The position numbers were made by a program, and so were the translations under genes. Below, piece by piece: positions 1-9,376 of a stretch of DNA of 64,000 nt (its first letter is position 1; every line of letters starts with the position of its first letter). The stretch is taken from positions 27,670 to 91,669 of the forward strand of contig NZ_RAWM01000021.1 in the NCBI RefSeq assembly GCF_003668875.1, given 5' to 3'. The notes under the pieces are model-generated. The model had not been told where the DNA came from. It saw only the letters and a list, made by a program, of their open reading frames with translations, and made no database searches. The DNA comes from Corallococcus interemptor. Lineage in GTDB: Bacteria > Myxococcota > Myxococcia > Myxococcales > Myxococcaceae.

Positions 1-290
1 CCGCGGTGCCGGACTCCGGTGTGGCGTGGGTGAGCCTGCACGAGCGCACCGGCCTCACCGTGCCCGTGGGAGATGCGAGGGCGCTGGCGGCGGCGGCGCG
101 GAGGTTGGTGGAGGAACCGGGATTGCGCGAGCGGCTGTCGCGAGGGGCGCAGGAGCGCGCGCGGGCGGAGTTCGCCCATGACGTGATGGCGTCGCGAAGT
201 CTGGGGTTGTACGCGGAGGCGCTCGGACGCCGGCCCGTGGCGGAGGACGGGAGCGATGCCTCCGTCCGGCACGTCGCGGGTGGGCGCTGA
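1..290 (+). CDS. Glycosyltransferase, C-terminal fragment (5' end outside window)
   Basis: This is the last ~95 codons of a protein that begins before the window; the reading frame enters at base 3 and stops with TGA at 288-290. The stretch VPDSGVAW followed by TGLTVPVGD and an Ala-rich helix is typical of the end of GT4 (GT-B fold) glycosyltransferases, where the nucleotide-sugar-binding domain closes with the 'tGllvppgd...la.al..ll.d' segment. The catalytic part cannot be seen. It lies 10 bp upstream of another GT4 gene on the same strand and is probably in the same polysaccharide operon. The family is clear; substrate and linkage are not. Confidence 0.75.
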   Translation, partial: AVPDSGVAWVSLHERTGLTVPVGDARALAAAARRLVEEPGLRERLSRGAQERARAEFAHDVMASRSLGLYAEALGRRPVAEDGSDASVRHVAGGR

Positions 291-300
291 AGGGCCGCGC

Positions 301-1581
301 ATGCACGGGTCGCGCAAGTCCAGCGGCAAGCGGGGTGGTGCGGAGACGGGAGGCGCCTCCTCGCGTGAATCGCATGGCGCAGGCGACCAGCCCGTCGATG
401 ACACGGATGCTGGCACCTCTGTCTCGCGCAGGTGGCAGGCCTCGGTTGGGACATCGCTTCGCGTGCTGCATGTCTCCAGCGGCAACCTCTACGGCGGCGT
501 CGAGACGCTGCTGCGTACGCTGGCGCTCGCGAACGCGGAGCGGGACGGCGGCGCGGTGCATGCGTTCGCGCTCTGCTTCGAGGGCCGCATCGCGGATGAG
601 TTGCGCTCGGCGGGCGCACCTCTGACGATGCTGGGGCCGGCGAAGGTGAGCCGTCCCTGGCGGGTCTGGGAGGCTCGGCGCTCGTTGAAGGCGCTGCTTC
701 AGCGGGAGGCGTTCGACGCGGTGGTGTGTCACGCGGCGTGGCCCCAGGCCCTCTTTGGCCCGGTGGTTCGCTCAGCGGGTGTTCCGCTGATCTTCTTCCA
801 GCACGACGCGCTGTCGGGCACGCACTGGGTGGAGCGGTGGGCCCGGGTCACGTCTCCGGACCTGGCGCTGTGCAACAGCCGCTACACCGCGAGCACTCTT
901 TCGAGCGTGTATCCGCGCACGCCGTCAAGCGTGCTCCATCCTCCTGTCCGGGACGGTGGCCCGGGTCTCTCTGCTTCCGAACGGGCCTCGCTCCGGGGCG
1001 AATTGGGGGCGGGTGCAGCGGATGTCGTCATCGTCCATGCCAGCCGCATGCAGGAGTGGAAGGGGCAGCGGCTGCTCCTCGAAGCGCTGGGCCGGCTGCG
1101 CCAGGTGCCTCACTGGAAGGCCTGGTTCGCTGGTGGTGCGCAGCGTCCGGAAGAGGCCTCCTACGAAGAGGGCTTGAAGGCCCAGGCTTCGGCGCTGGGG
1201 CTTGGTGACCGCGTGCGCTTCCTCGGACAGCGCTCGGATGTGCCCCGGCTGCTGCGCGCGGCGGAGGTGCACTGTCAGCCCAACACCGGCCCGGAGCCCT
1301 TTGGCCTGGCGTTCGTGGAGGCGCTCTATGCTGGGCTTCCCGTGGTCACCACCGCGCTGGGCGGACCGCTGGAGATCGTCGATGCGTCCTGCGGCGTCCT
1401 CGTGCCTCCGAAGCCGGAGGCCCTGGCCCAGGCACTGCGCGAGCTCATCGAGAATGAATCGGCCCGGCGGACGCTGGGCAGTGGTGGCCCGTCTCGCGCG
1501 CGAGCGCTGAGTGCTCCGGCTGAGTTCCTCGAAGGACTGGAGGACGCGGTGCGCTCCGTGGCTCGGGGGCCCGCCGCGTGA
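301..1581 (+). CDS. GT4-family glycosyltransferase
   Basis: A predicted cytoplasmic GT-B glycosyltransferase of about 426 residues that would add a sugar to a lipid-linked glycan. It shows the N-terminal acceptor-domain loop GNLYGGVETLL, the interdomain segment HASRMQEWKGQRLLLEAL, and the C-terminal donor-binding motif EPFGLAFVEALYAGLPVV, which holds the E-x7-E pair of the family. I chose ATG 301 because GAAGGG sits six bases upstream and it does not overlap the preceding gene. An in-frame ATG at 256 would add 15 low-complexity residues and overlap that gene by 35 bp. The first ~50 residues are charged and poorly conserved-looking. The next gene overlaps its stop by 4 bp (GTGA). Confidence 0.87.
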   Translation: MHGSRKSSGKRGGAETGGASSRESHGAGDQPVDDTDAGTSVSRRWQASVGTSLRVLHVSSGNLYGGVETLLRTLALANAERDGGAVHAFALCFEGRIADELRSAGAPLTMLGPAKVSRPWRVWEARRSLKALLQREAFDAVVCHAAWPQALFGPVVRSAGVPLIFFQHDALSGTHWVERWARVTSPDLALCNSRYTASTLSSVYPRTPSSVLHPPVRDGGPGLSASERASLRGELGAGAADVVIVHASRMQEWKGQRLLLEALGRLRQVPHWKAWFAGGAQRPEEASYEEGLKAQASALGLGDRVRFLGQRSDVPRLLRAAEVHCQPNTGPEPFGLAFVEALYAGLPVVTTALGGPLEIVDASCGVLVPPKPEALAQALRELIENESARRTLGSGGPSRARALSAPAEFLEGLEDAVRSVARGPAA

Positions 1582-3026
1582 GGAGCGCGAGTCCTCGTCC
1601 CCAGCTCCGTGGCCCTGGTGTGCTGCACCAGCGCTACGTGCGCCGCGCGCCCGAGCCCGTGACGACGCAGGCCGTGCCTGCTCCGGCTCCCGCGCCGCCG
1701 GGGCTGCTCGGTTCGGGCCGCGTGGTGGTGGCGTTCATCGCGCTGCTCTTCGTCTGCCAGCTCGCGCTGCTGTTCGAAGCGCTGGCGCCCGTGCGCGTGG
1801 TGTTCCGCATCCTGTCGTTCGGCACCAGCCTGGCGCTGCTGTTCCTGGTGAAGGGCCCGCGCCTCAAGCACCCGGCGATGCCCTTCCTGCTCGCGTCCGC
1901 GGGGCTCACCGCGCTGAACTTCTTCCACCCCGGCACCAACACGCCGTTGGCGGCCGCCGCGCAGCTGGGCATCCAGATCTCCGTGTTCGCGCCCCTGTTC
2001 TGGGCGAGCCGCCTGCGCATCGACGCGAAGATGTTCGGACGCGTCGTCCTGCTGCTCTTCCTGTTCAACATGGCGAGCGCGTCGCTGGGCATCCTGCAGG
2101 TGACCTTCCCCGGACGCTTCCAGCCCGCGCTGTCCGCCATGGTTGAAAGCCAGGGCGAGGGCTACGTGCGCAGCCTCCAGTTCGAGACCGCGAGCGGCGC
2201 GCGCGTGTTCCGCCCCATGGGGCTGACGGACGTCCCGGGCGGAGCCGCCACTGGCGCCTTTTATTCGGTGCTGCTGGGCGGCGCGTTCCTGCTCAGCCGT
2301 CAGGGCATGTCCCGGAAGCTGCTGGGTGCGGCGGGCATCGGCATCGGGCTCGTCTGTCTCTATCTGGGGCAGGTGCGCGTCGCGGCGGTGACGCTGATTG
2401 TCTGCATGGCGGCCATGGCGCTGGTGCTCACCGTGAGTGGCCGGTGGGTGCGCCTCGTGACGCTGGCCTCGGTCGTGGGTGGCTTCGCCGTGGTGGCCTT
2501 CGGCTGGGCCGTCGCGGTTGGCGGCGACGCGGTGCTCTCGCGGTGGAGCACGCTCACGGCGTCCGACCCCTCGCAGGTGTATCACTCCAACCGGGGCCGC
2601 TTCCTCGACGAGACCTTCGACCAGGTGCTCCCGGAGTTCCCCCTGGGCGCGGGCCTGGGCCGCTACGGCATGGCCAACGCCTACTTCGGCGACAACACCG
2701 ACCGTGAAAGCCCTCCGCTGTGGGCCGAAATCCAGTGGACGGCGTGGGCGTACGACGGCGGGTGGCTGGGGCTCGTCTGCTATCCGCTCGCGCTGCTGGC
2801 GACCCTGTGGTGGGGCTTCCAGGTGGCGCGGCGCCGCGATGACTCGGCGGGCGAGTTCTGGCTCTGGGGCAGCCTCCTGTTCGCGTATGACCTGGGCGCG
2901 CTGGCGCAGACCTTCAGCTATCAGTTCTTCATGAGCCAGATGGGCATGGAGTTCTGGCTGCTCAACGCGGCCTTCTTCAGCGCGTACTGGAACCGGAATG
3001 CGGCCCTACACGCTCATCAGCGGTGA
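1578..3026 (+). CDS. O-antigen polymerase/ligase-like membrane protein (Wzy-type)
   Basis: A polytopic inner-membrane protein of 482 residues, with hydrophobic segments from about residue 40 to the C-terminus. The motif LPEFPLGAGLGRYGM in a periplasmic-loop-like region (about residue 350) is characteristic of the O-antigen ligase/Wzy_C superfamily. Such proteins either polymerise undecaprenyl-linked repeat units or transfer the finished glycan to an acceptor. It starts at GTG 1578, overlapping the upstream glycosyltransferase stop by 4 bp, so translation is probably coupled. It is followed by another glycosyltransferase that overlaps its 3' end by 29 bp. A second protein of this superfamily lies at 18900-21503, so which of the two is the true Wzy cannot be decided from sequence. 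Confidence 0.8.
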   Translation: MRSASPRPQLRGPGVLHQRYVRRAPEPVTTQAVPAPAPAPPGLLGSGRVVVAFIALLFVCQLALLFEALAPVRVVFRILSFGTSLALLFLVKGPRLKHPAMPFLLASAGLTALNFFHPGTNTPLAAAAQLGIQISVFAPLFWASRLRIDAKMFGRVVLLLFLFNMASASLGILQVTFPGRFQPALSAMVESQGEGYVRSLQFETASGARVFRPMGLTDVPGGAATGAFYSVLLGGAFLLSRQGMSRKLLGAAGIGIGLVCLYLGQVRVAAVTLIVCMAAMALVLTVSGRWVRLVTLASVVGGFAVVAFGWAVAVGGDAVLSRWSTLTASDPSQVYHSNRGRFLDETFDQVLPEFPLGAGLGRYGMANAYFGDNTDRESPPLWAEIQWTAWAYDGGWLGLVCYPLALLATLWWGFQVARRRDDSAGEFWLWGSLLFAYDLGALAQTFSYQFFMSQMGMEFWLLNAAFFSAYWNRNAALHAHQR

Positions 3027-4131
3027 CTTCGTCTCCACCGGAGGCATGGACCGCGCGAACCTCGCGCTGGCGGACTGGCTCGCGCGCCAGGGTGGGCCGG
3101 TGCGGCTGGTGGCGCACCGGGTGGAGGACTCGCTCCTGCGCTACCCCAACGTGCACTTCGTCCGCGTGCCCAAGCCCGCGAACGCGTACCTGCTCGGCGA
3201 GCCGCTGCTCGACGCCGTGGGACGCTACTGGGCCGCGCGCACGCTGGCGCAAGGCGGACAGGTGGTGGCCAACGGTGGCAACTGCGAGGTGCCCGCCGCC
3301 AACTGGGTCCACTACGTCCACGCCGCGCACGCGCCCGAGCCCGTTGGCAGCCCCCTTCGCAGGCTCAAGGGCCAGGTGAGCCACCTGCTGCACCTGCGCA
3401 GTGAGCAGCGTGCGCTGCGACGGGCGCGGATCATCCTGGCGAACTCGCGACGCACGCGGCAGGACCTGCTGGCCGCCACGGGCGTGGAGGAGTCCCGCGT
3501 CCACGTCGTGTACCTGGGCGGTGACCCGTCGCGCTTCCCGTCCACGTCCCCCGCGCTCCGGCGCGAGGCGCGGGCGTCGCTGGGCTGGCCACGGGAGCGG
3601 AGGGCCGCGCTGTTCGTGGGCGCGCTGGGGGACCGGCGCAAGGGCTTCGATACGCTCTTCCATGCGTGGGCGCGGCTGTGCGCGCGACGCGAGTGGGACG
3701 TGGACCTGTACGTCGCTGGGACGGGTGCGCAGCGCGAAGCCTGGGAGCGCGCGGCGCGTGAGCAGGGGCTGGGCGAACGGATCCGCTTCCTGGGCTTCCG
3801 CGACGACGTGCCCCGCCTGATGGCCGCCGCCGACCTGCTGGTGTCTCCCACTCGCTACGAGTCCTATGGCCTGGGCGTGCACGAAGCGCTGTGCGTGGGC
3901 ATCCCCGCGATGGTGAGCCGCTCGGCGGGCGTGGCGGAGCGCTATCCGTCGTCGCTTCAGGGACTGTTGCTGGACGACCCCGAGGACTCGGGCGAGCTGG
4001 TGCGGCGCCTGGAGGAGTGGCGGGCCCGGAGCGGAGACTGGATGCCCGCCGTGACCGCGCTGTCTTCCGAGCTGCGGGCCTGGACGTGGGACGCGATGGC
4101 GGAGGCGGTGGTGGAGCGGCTGGAGGCGTGA
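2998..4131 (+). CDS. GT4-family glycosyltransferase
   Basis: A GT-B glycosyltransferase of 377 residues. Visible motifs are FVSTGGMDRANLALADWL at the N-terminus (acceptor domain), ALFVGALGDRRKGFDTLF at the start of the donor domain, and ESYGLGVHEALCVGIPAMV, the E-x7-E donor motif. It is the last gene of the plus-strand operon and overlaps the polymerase-like gene by 29 bp. It ends only 4 bp from the stop of the convergent glycosyltransferase at 4136-5287, leaving no room for an independent terminator. Substrate unknown. Confidence 0.9.
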   Translation: MRPYTLISGDFVSTGGMDRANLALADWLARQGGPVRLVAHRVEDSLLRYPNVHFVRVPKPANAYLLGEPLLDAVGRYWAARTLAQGGQVVANGGNCEVPAANWVHYVHAAHAPEPVGSPLRRLKGQVSHLLHLRSEQRALRRARIILANSRRTRQDLLAATGVEESRVHVVYLGGDPSRFPSTSPALRREARASLGWPRERRAALFVGALGDRRKGFDTLFHAWARLCARREWDVDLYVAGTGAQREAWERAAREQGLGERIRFLGFRDDVPRLMAAADLLVSPTRYESYGLGVHEALCVGIPAMVSRSAGVAERYPSSLQGLLLDDPEDSGELVRRLEEWRARSGDWMPAVTALSSELRAWTWDAMAEAVVERLEA

Positions 4132-4135
4132 GCCT

Positions 4136-5287
4136 TCAGGCGCGGCGCTCGAGCACCTGCTCGAAGAAGTCGAGGTGCGCCTTCGCGACCACGGGCCAGG
4201 CGAAGCGGGACACAGCACGTTCGCGGCCTCGCGCGGACAGTTCCTGACGTTTCGCGGGGCTCTCCAGCAGTTCCTCCAGCGCGGCGACCCAGGCACCGCC
4301 GTACGCCTCCGGCAGGATGCGCCCGGCATCGCCCACGGTGTGCGGAATCTCTCCGGAGTCGCTGGCGAACACGGGCACGCCACACGCGAAAGCCTCCGCG
4401 AGCATGCGGCCGAACTGCTCCTTCCATGTGGGCGTCGTCTGGCTGGGCGCGCAGAGCACGTCCATGGCGTTGAGCGCGCGCGGCACCTCCGCGTGCTTCA
4501 CGCCGGTGACGATGCGCACCCGGTCTCCGTGGCGCTGTGCCCACGCGCGCAGTTCCGTCTCCAGGGGGCCTCCTCCGACGAAGAGGGCTCGCCACGGCGT
4601 GCGCAGCGTGTTGAGCGCATCCATCATGAGCCGCAAGCCCTTCTCCGGCACGAAGCGGCCCAGGTAGCCCACCACGGGAGGCCCTTCGGACGTCCAGCCC
4701 TGGGCATCCCGGAACGCCCGGCCCGCTTCGGCATCCGGGCGGAAGTGCTCCACGTCCACGCCCACGGGGATGAAGCGCGAGGGACGCTGCGCATAACCGG
4801 GCCGGGCGAGGAGGTTGTCGTGCACCGTCTGGCCCCAGGCGATCCACCCCGCGGCACGGCGCAGGACGAAGCGCTCGGCCTGCGCGAAGGGCGGGGGGTA
4901 GCGCTTGGCCAGATTCTGGAACGTGCAGAAGACGAGCGGCACGTGACGCGGCGTCAGGAGCGCCACCTCCAGGCCGGAGAAGACGTAGGGCTCCTCCCAC
5001 AGGTGCACCAGGTCCGCGCCTCGCGACAGGTGCGCGCGCAACTCCGGCCCGTAGACGAAGCCGTGCAGCGAGCGGCTGAAGTACGCGGGCACGCCCTCCA
5101 GGTTCACGGCCTCGTTCGGGTCGCGCTGGAGCACCAGCGGGCTCAGGTCTCCGTGAAAGGCCTTCGGCGCCACGGCGGTGACGTCCCAGCGGCCGGCGCC
5201 CACGCGCGCCATCTCGTTGGCCAGCCGCCGGTTGAGGGTGACGACGTAGGAGTGCGAGACGGTGACGAGCTTCCGGGGACGCATCAT
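4136..5287 (-). CDS. GT4-family glycosyltransferase
   Basis: A 383-residue GT-B glycosyltransferase, last gene of the minus-strand operon that begins with the flippase gene. PVVGYLGRFVPEKGLRLMMDAL marks the donor domain and EQFGRMLAEAFACGVPVFAS carries the E-x7-E motif. The start ATG at 5287 overlaps the upstream stop (ATGA), indicating translational coupling; the codon after it is also ATG (5284). Probably cytoplasmic or peripherally membrane-bound, adding one sugar to the same lipid-linked repeat as its neighbours. Substrate cannot be predicted. Confidence 0.9.
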   Translation of the reverse strand: MMRPRKLVTVSHSYVVTLNRRLANEMARVGAGRWDVTAVAPKAFHGDLSPLVLQRDPNEAVNLEGVPAYFSRSLHGFVYGPELRAHLSRGADLVHLWEEPYVFSGLEVALLTPRHVPLVFCTFQNLAKRYPPPFAQAERFVLRRAAGWIAWGQTVHDNLLARPGYAQRPSRFIPVGVDVEHFRPDAEAGRAFRDAQGWTSEGPPVVGYLGRFVPEKGLRLMMDALNTLRTPWRALFVGGGPLETELRAWAQRHGDRVRIVTGVKHAEVPRALNAMDVLCAPSQTTPTWKEQFGRMLAEAFACGVPVFASDSGEIPHTVGDAGRILPEAYGGAWVAALEELLESPAKRQELSARGRERAVSRFAWPVVAKAHLDFFEQVLERRA

Positions 5288-6507
5288 GGGTGCCCTCGCG
5301 CGGGGACGAGGCTCCGGTACACGGCGAGGATGTCCCGGGCGTAGCGCTCGCGGGAGAAGCGGCGCACGGCGGTGTCTCGGGCCGCTCGGGCCAGGGTGGC
5401 TCGCAGGGCTTCGTCCTCCAGCAGCCGGCGCAGGGCCGCCGCGAGCGTGTTCGCGTTGCCCGGTTCAATGGCCAGGACGTCCTCGCCATCCCGCAGGGCT
5501 TCGGCGGCTCCGCTCGACCTGGAGATGACGGCGGCCCGGCCGCAGGCGAGCGCTTCGGCGATGGTGAGGCCGAAGGGCTCGCGGCGGGTGCTCGCGTGCA
5601 CGAAGACGTCCAGGGCGCGGTAGACGCGGGCGGGCTCGGGCTGGAAGGGCACGAAGCCCACGCGGCCCGTGAGGCCGTGGCGCTCCACCTGTTCGCGCAG
5701 CTCCGCGCCGGTGAACTGCGAGCCGGCCGTGCGGTAGAGGGGCGCGCCCACGAGGTAGAAGCGCACGGGCTGGCGCGTCAGTTGTGCCGCGGCCTCCAGG
5801 AAGACGTCGTGTCCCTTCCAACGCGCGTACGTGGCCACGAGCCCCACGCGCAGCGTTCCCGGAGGCGCGGGCGGTAGTCCCGCCAGTGCATCCAGGTGCG
5901 CGCCGTCACCGGCGGCGGGGGAGAACCGCTCCACGTCCACGCCGTTGGGCACGACGTGCACGGGCACCTTCCCCAGCACCGTGCGCGCGTCGTCACCCAC
6001 GGCCTGCGAGTTCGCGATGGCGGCCGAGGCCAACGGATGCAGGCCGGAGAGCGCGCGGCGTACGAGCGGCCGTTCCCCGAGGAAGTCGTGCACGTGCCAC
6101 ACGCGCGGAATGGGCAGCCCCGTGGTAGCCGCGCTCAACAGGTGCGTCTTGATGCCATTGGAGTGCAGCAGGTCCGGCGCCGCGTCTCGCACCGCGCGCC
6201 GCAGGTCGAGGCCATAGCGGGCCAGCAGCAGGGGCGTGGGGGCGATTTCACGCGCGAAGCGAAGGAGCCCGGCGCGGCCCTGCTCGCGGAGGCCACTGTC
6301 CCCGAGCGCGGACAGCCGGTCGGGCAGGGCGAGCACCTGGGTGTCCACGCCGAGTCCTCGGGCCGTCTCCACGAGGGGGCCGTCCGTGCCCGCGATGAGG
6401 TGCAGCGACAGGCCGGGCTCCAGCGTGCGCAGGCACGCGAGGAGATCCACGAGTGCGCGCTCGGCACCGCCCAGGATTCCCACGGGGTTGAGGAACAAAA
6501 TCCGCAC
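5284..6507 (-). CDS. GT4-family glycosyltransferase
   Basis: A 407-residue GT-B glycosyltransferase. It has the N-terminal LNPVGILGGAERALVDLL (GGAE loop), a donor-domain start VGLVATYARWKGHDVFLEAA, and REPFGLTIAEALACGRAAV carrying the E-x7-E donor motif. It lies 15 bp after the gene at 6523-7674 and overlaps the next one by 4 bp, so it is mid-operon. The role in surface glycan assembly is inferred from family and context. Confidence 0.9.
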   Translation of the reverse strand: MRILFLNPVGILGGAERALVDLLACLRTLEPGLSLHLIAGTDGPLVETARGLGVDTQVLALPDRLSALGDSGLREQGRAGLLRFAREIAPTPLLLARYGLDLRRAVRDAAPDLLHSNGIKTHLLSAATTGLPIPRVWHVHDFLGERPLVRRALSGLHPLASAAIANSQAVGDDARTVLGKVPVHVVPNGVDVERFSPAAGDGAHLDALAGLPPAPPGTLRVGLVATYARWKGHDVFLEAAAQLTRQPVRFYLVGAPLYRTAGSQFTGAELREQVERHGLTGRVGFVPFQPEPARVYRALDVFVHASTRREPFGLTIAEALACGRAAVISRSSGAAEALRDGEDVLAIEPGNANTLAAALRRLLEDEALRATLARAARDTAVRRFSRERYARDILAVYRSLVPARGHP

Positions 6508-6522
6508 GCGGACGCGACCGAA

Positions 6523-7674
6523 TCAGACCCGCCCGGGGCGGTCAAGGCGATGCAGGTACGCGTCCAGCACGGTGCGCGCGTGCGCGCTCCAGGTGAAGCG
6601 CGCGGCCCGTGCGCGTCGCGTCTCCGGGGATGGCGCGGGCACGCGGCCCGTGAGCAGCGCATCCACGGCTTCCGCCCATGCGGCCACGTCGCCCACCGGG
6701 CAGTACGTGCAGGCATCCGCGCCCACTTCGCGCAGCACCGGCAGGTCGCTGGCCACCACGGGGACGCCACATGCCAGCGCTTCGATGACGGGCAGGCCGA
6801 AGCCCTCCGCGTCACTGGGCACCAGCACCGCGCGGGCACGCCGGTACAGGCCCGCGAGCGTGGCCCGTTCCTGCCGGGGCGGTTGCAGCAGCGCGCCCTT
6901 CAAGCCGAGCCGTGCCACCTGGGCCTGTTGGGCCGCGTCCAGCTCGCCCCCCTGCTGCACCAGCATGAGGTCCGGGTGCCGGGTTCGCAGCGCCGCGAAG
7001 GTTTCAAAGAGCACGTCCAGGCGCTTGCGGCGGATGGCGCTGCCCACGTGCAGCAGGTACGGCCGGCCCTTCAACGGCGCGAGCACTGCGTCGCTGGCGT
7101 CTCCGGGAACCGGGGCGAGCTGGTACTCCGGCGAGACACCGTAGGGCGCCCAGACCAGCCGCTCGGGGGGAACCACGCCGTGCGTGAGCAGTTCGTCGCG
7201 GACCTGCTGCGTGCTGTGGAAGACGATGGCCGCGCGCTCCAGGCCCTTGAGCGTGGCGCGTGCCATCAAGCGGAACCACGTGGGGCGCGGTTCACGGTGC
7301 GGTTCCAGGACGGAGCGGAACGCATCCAGGTCATGGCAGAAGACGCCGGTGCGCTCCGCGGGCAGCGCGTGGACGAGCTGCGCGTAGGTGTGGTCCACGA
7401 CGTGGAACGCATCGTGTCCCACACGCTCACGCAGCAGCCGCGCGGGATAGAGACCGAAGCGGGTGAGCAGCCGGTCCGTGTTGAAGGCGGCCTTGCGGCT
7501 GCCCACGCGGGGAAGGGTGCGCACGGCCTGCGGAATGGATGGGCGCACGCGGGTGACGGCGACCTCGGAGGGAAACGCCGCCAGTCCGTCCACGAGCGCT
7601 TCGCCCACCAGGTCCATGCTGGGCCAGCCCTCTTCGCGCGGATCCATCAGGACCTTCAGCCGCAAGGTGCTCAC
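6523..7674 (-). CDS. GT4-family glycosyltransferase (mannosyltransferase-like)
   Basis: A GT-B glycosyltransferase of about 383 residues. Key segments are LHVGSAIRRKRLDVLFETF and EGFGLPVIEALACGVPVVAS (E-x7-E), followed by SDLPVLREV. This layout is common among WbaZ-like mannosyltransferases, but donor identity is only a guess. I place the start at GTG 7674, which has AGGGG about ten bases upstream and begins one base after the upstream stop codon. ATG 7704 is the alternative, adding ten residues and overlapping the upstream gene by 29 bp. Mid-operon position in the minus-strand glycosyltransferase cluster. Confidence 0.88.
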   Translation of the reverse strand: MSTLRLKVLMDPREEGWPSMDLVGEALVDGLAAFPSEVAVTRVRPSIPQAVRTLPRVGSRKAAFNTDRLLTRFGLYPARLLRERVGHDAFHVVDHTYAQLVHALPAERTGVFCHDLDAFRSVLEPHREPRPTWFRLMARATLKGLERAAIVFHSTQQVRDELLTHGVVPPERLVWAPYGVSPEYQLAPVPGDASDAVLAPLKGRPYLLHVGSAIRRKRLDVLFETFAALRTRHPDLMLVQQGGELDAAQQAQVARLGLKGALLQPPRQERATLAGLYRRARAVLVPSDAEGFGLPVIEALACGVPVVASDLPVLREVGADACTYCPVGDVAAWAEAVDALLTGRVPAPSPETRRARAARFTWSAHARTVLDAYLHRLDRPGRV

Positions 7675-7675
7675 C

Positions 7676-9376
7676 TCAGGGCCCCTGCTTACGCCGCTGC
7701 TCATGCATGCTCTCGAGCCATTCCATCGACTCCGATGCCTGGGAACTCACGGTGCCCACCCATCCCGGAGCCGGGGTCGTGTCCTGGAGCATCTCCCGGA
7801 GTGCCGGAAGCAGCGGCGGGTGCCCCGTATTGCCCAGGGCGTGAACCGCGCAGTAGCGCATCTCAGGCGAAGGGTCCTTCAACGCTTCAAGCAGGGCGTC
7901 GACCGCGACCTTGAACTCCACGGAGTCCGTTCTCACCTTCGGGAAGTTGTAGGCCAGGTACTCCGCGGCTTGACCACGGACCAGCGGCGCCTCCCGAACA
8001 TCCTTGAGGATGCCGACCATGAGGTCCCACTGCGCGAGATGGCTGTGCCAGGTCAGCGCGTAGAGGATGGCGTGCCGATTGTCGACGCGCGTCTCCGCAT
8101 CGAGGAATCGGAGCAGCGTGGGCGTGGTCGACTTGTCATCGCACAGCAGCTTCGACGCCTTGACCATCGCGGTGCGATCGTCCCCCAGGAGGTCCTTCAG
8201 CGCGGCGTCACGCTGTTCTGGCGCCAGGGGCGTGTCGCTCACGGCGTTCCCAGTGCGACGCATCAGGTGCGCCACCGTGTGCTCCAGCGCGAACTGCTCA
8301 CGGTAGACGCGGGCCGCACGCCTGCCCAGGGCCCGCCGTTCCTTGCTGTCCTCCAGCAGGTGCTCGGTGAGCGCCAGCAGCGCGGCGGGGGACGCATCGT
8401 CCGCGAGTGCCACGGGCAGATGGTCGCGCCACAGCCGTTCGCTCAGGTGCCCGGTGTGGGTGACGATGGGCATCCTCAGGCCCAGGCCGGCCATCGCGCT
8501 GCTGCGCCGGGCGCTGATGCCATCCGGGTACGGCTGCAACATCACGTCCGCCGCACGCAGGTGCGCGGCCACGGCCTCCGGTCCCAGTCCGTCCCTCGCA
8601 TGGAGCCTGCGAGCCAGCGCGGGATGCTTGCGCGAGAGCGCGTCACTCCACCCCTGACTGCCCCGGCCCAGCAGCAGCGCCTGCCTCCGCTCATCCCGCT
8701 GCAACAGCGGCACGAGCACCGCCTCCAGCGTACCCGCGATGGCCCCACCATACGTGCCGAAGTGCGCCACCGTCGGGCCATCGCCCAGCGTACCCCGCAC
8801 CGCGCGCACTGCCTCCTCCGGCACGTCGAGGGGCAGGGGACTGGGGATGGGACACCACCGGGCCTGGCTGCGCAGGGGCTCGGGCAGATGCTCCGCCCAG
8901 GTGGGGATGGACACGTACGCGCGCTCCACTCCGAGCGCCAGCGTGCGCAGCATCACCCGCGTGACCCCCGCGAGCACCTGGTGCTTCCACGGCGCGCGCG
9001 GGCTCCACGGGTACACCGCCTCATGGATGAACAGCTCGCGTTCGTCCTGCCGCCTCGCGGCGAACCAGGCGCAGAACGGCACGTTCATCGCCTTCAGGCC
9101 GAACGCCTGCGGCACGTACAGGAGCAGCAGCCTCCGAGGAGCGGGCGTCGCATCCAGCTCACGCGTCAGACGCACCAACCCCGGCGGGGTGAAGAGGCCG
9201 GGCCACCGGTGCACCGTCACACCCTGATCATCCGTGACGCCCTCGGCGCCAGGGGTCCAGACGTGCACCGTCTCCCCCGCGTTCACCAACGCGTGGGCGA
9301 TGCTCCGGGTGTGGTCGGAGACGCCCCCAGGAGCCGGCGGATACTCACCTGTCAGCAGGTGCCACGCAGGGCTCAT
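7676..9376 (-). CDS. Glycosyltransferase fused to C-terminal HEAT-like repeats
   Basis: A 566-residue two-part protein. Residues 1 to about 385 look like a divergent GT-B glycosyltransferase: TGEYPPAPGGVSDHTRSIA resembles the N-terminal loop of family 4, and later ADVMLQPYPDGISARRSSAM occupies the place of the donor-site helix, although the usual E-x7-E pair is replaced. Residues about 395-560 are helical repeats of HEAT/PBS type, the clearest being EALKDPSPEMRYCAVHALGN, with an aromatic and acidic tail. HEAT repeats usually bind proteins, so this could scaffold the transferase to a partner. It overlaps the flippase gene by 4 bp (ATGA) and is cotranscribed with three conventional GT4 genes. 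The fusion is unusual; the enzymatic role is an inference. Confidence 0.8.
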   Translation of the reverse strand: MSPAWHLLTGEYPPAPGGVSDHTRSIAHALVNAGETVHVWTPGAEGVTDDQGVTVHRWPGLFTPPGLVRLTRELDATPAPRRLLLLYVPQAFGLKAMNVPFCAWFAARRQDERELFIHEAVYPWSPRAPWKHQVLAGVTRVMLRTLALGVERAYVSIPTWAEHLPEPLRSQARWCPIPSPLPLDVPEEAVRAVRGTLGDGPTVAHFGTYGGAIAGTLEAVLVPLLQRDERRQALLLGRGSQGWSDALSRKHPALARRLHARDGLGPEAVAAHLRAADVMLQPYPDGISARRSSAMAGLGLRMPIVTHTGHLSERLWRDHLPVALADDASPAALLALTEHLLEDSKERRALGRRAARVYREQFALEHTVAHLMRRTGNAVSDTPLAPEQRDAALKDLLGDDRTAMVKASKLLCDDKSTTPTLLRFLDAETRVDNRHAILYALTWHSHLAQWDLMVGILKDVREAPLVRGQAAEYLAYNFPKVRTDSVEFKVAVDALLEALKDPSPEMRYCAVHALGNTGHPPLLPALREMLQDTTPAPGWVGTVSSQASESMEWLESMHEQRRKQGP

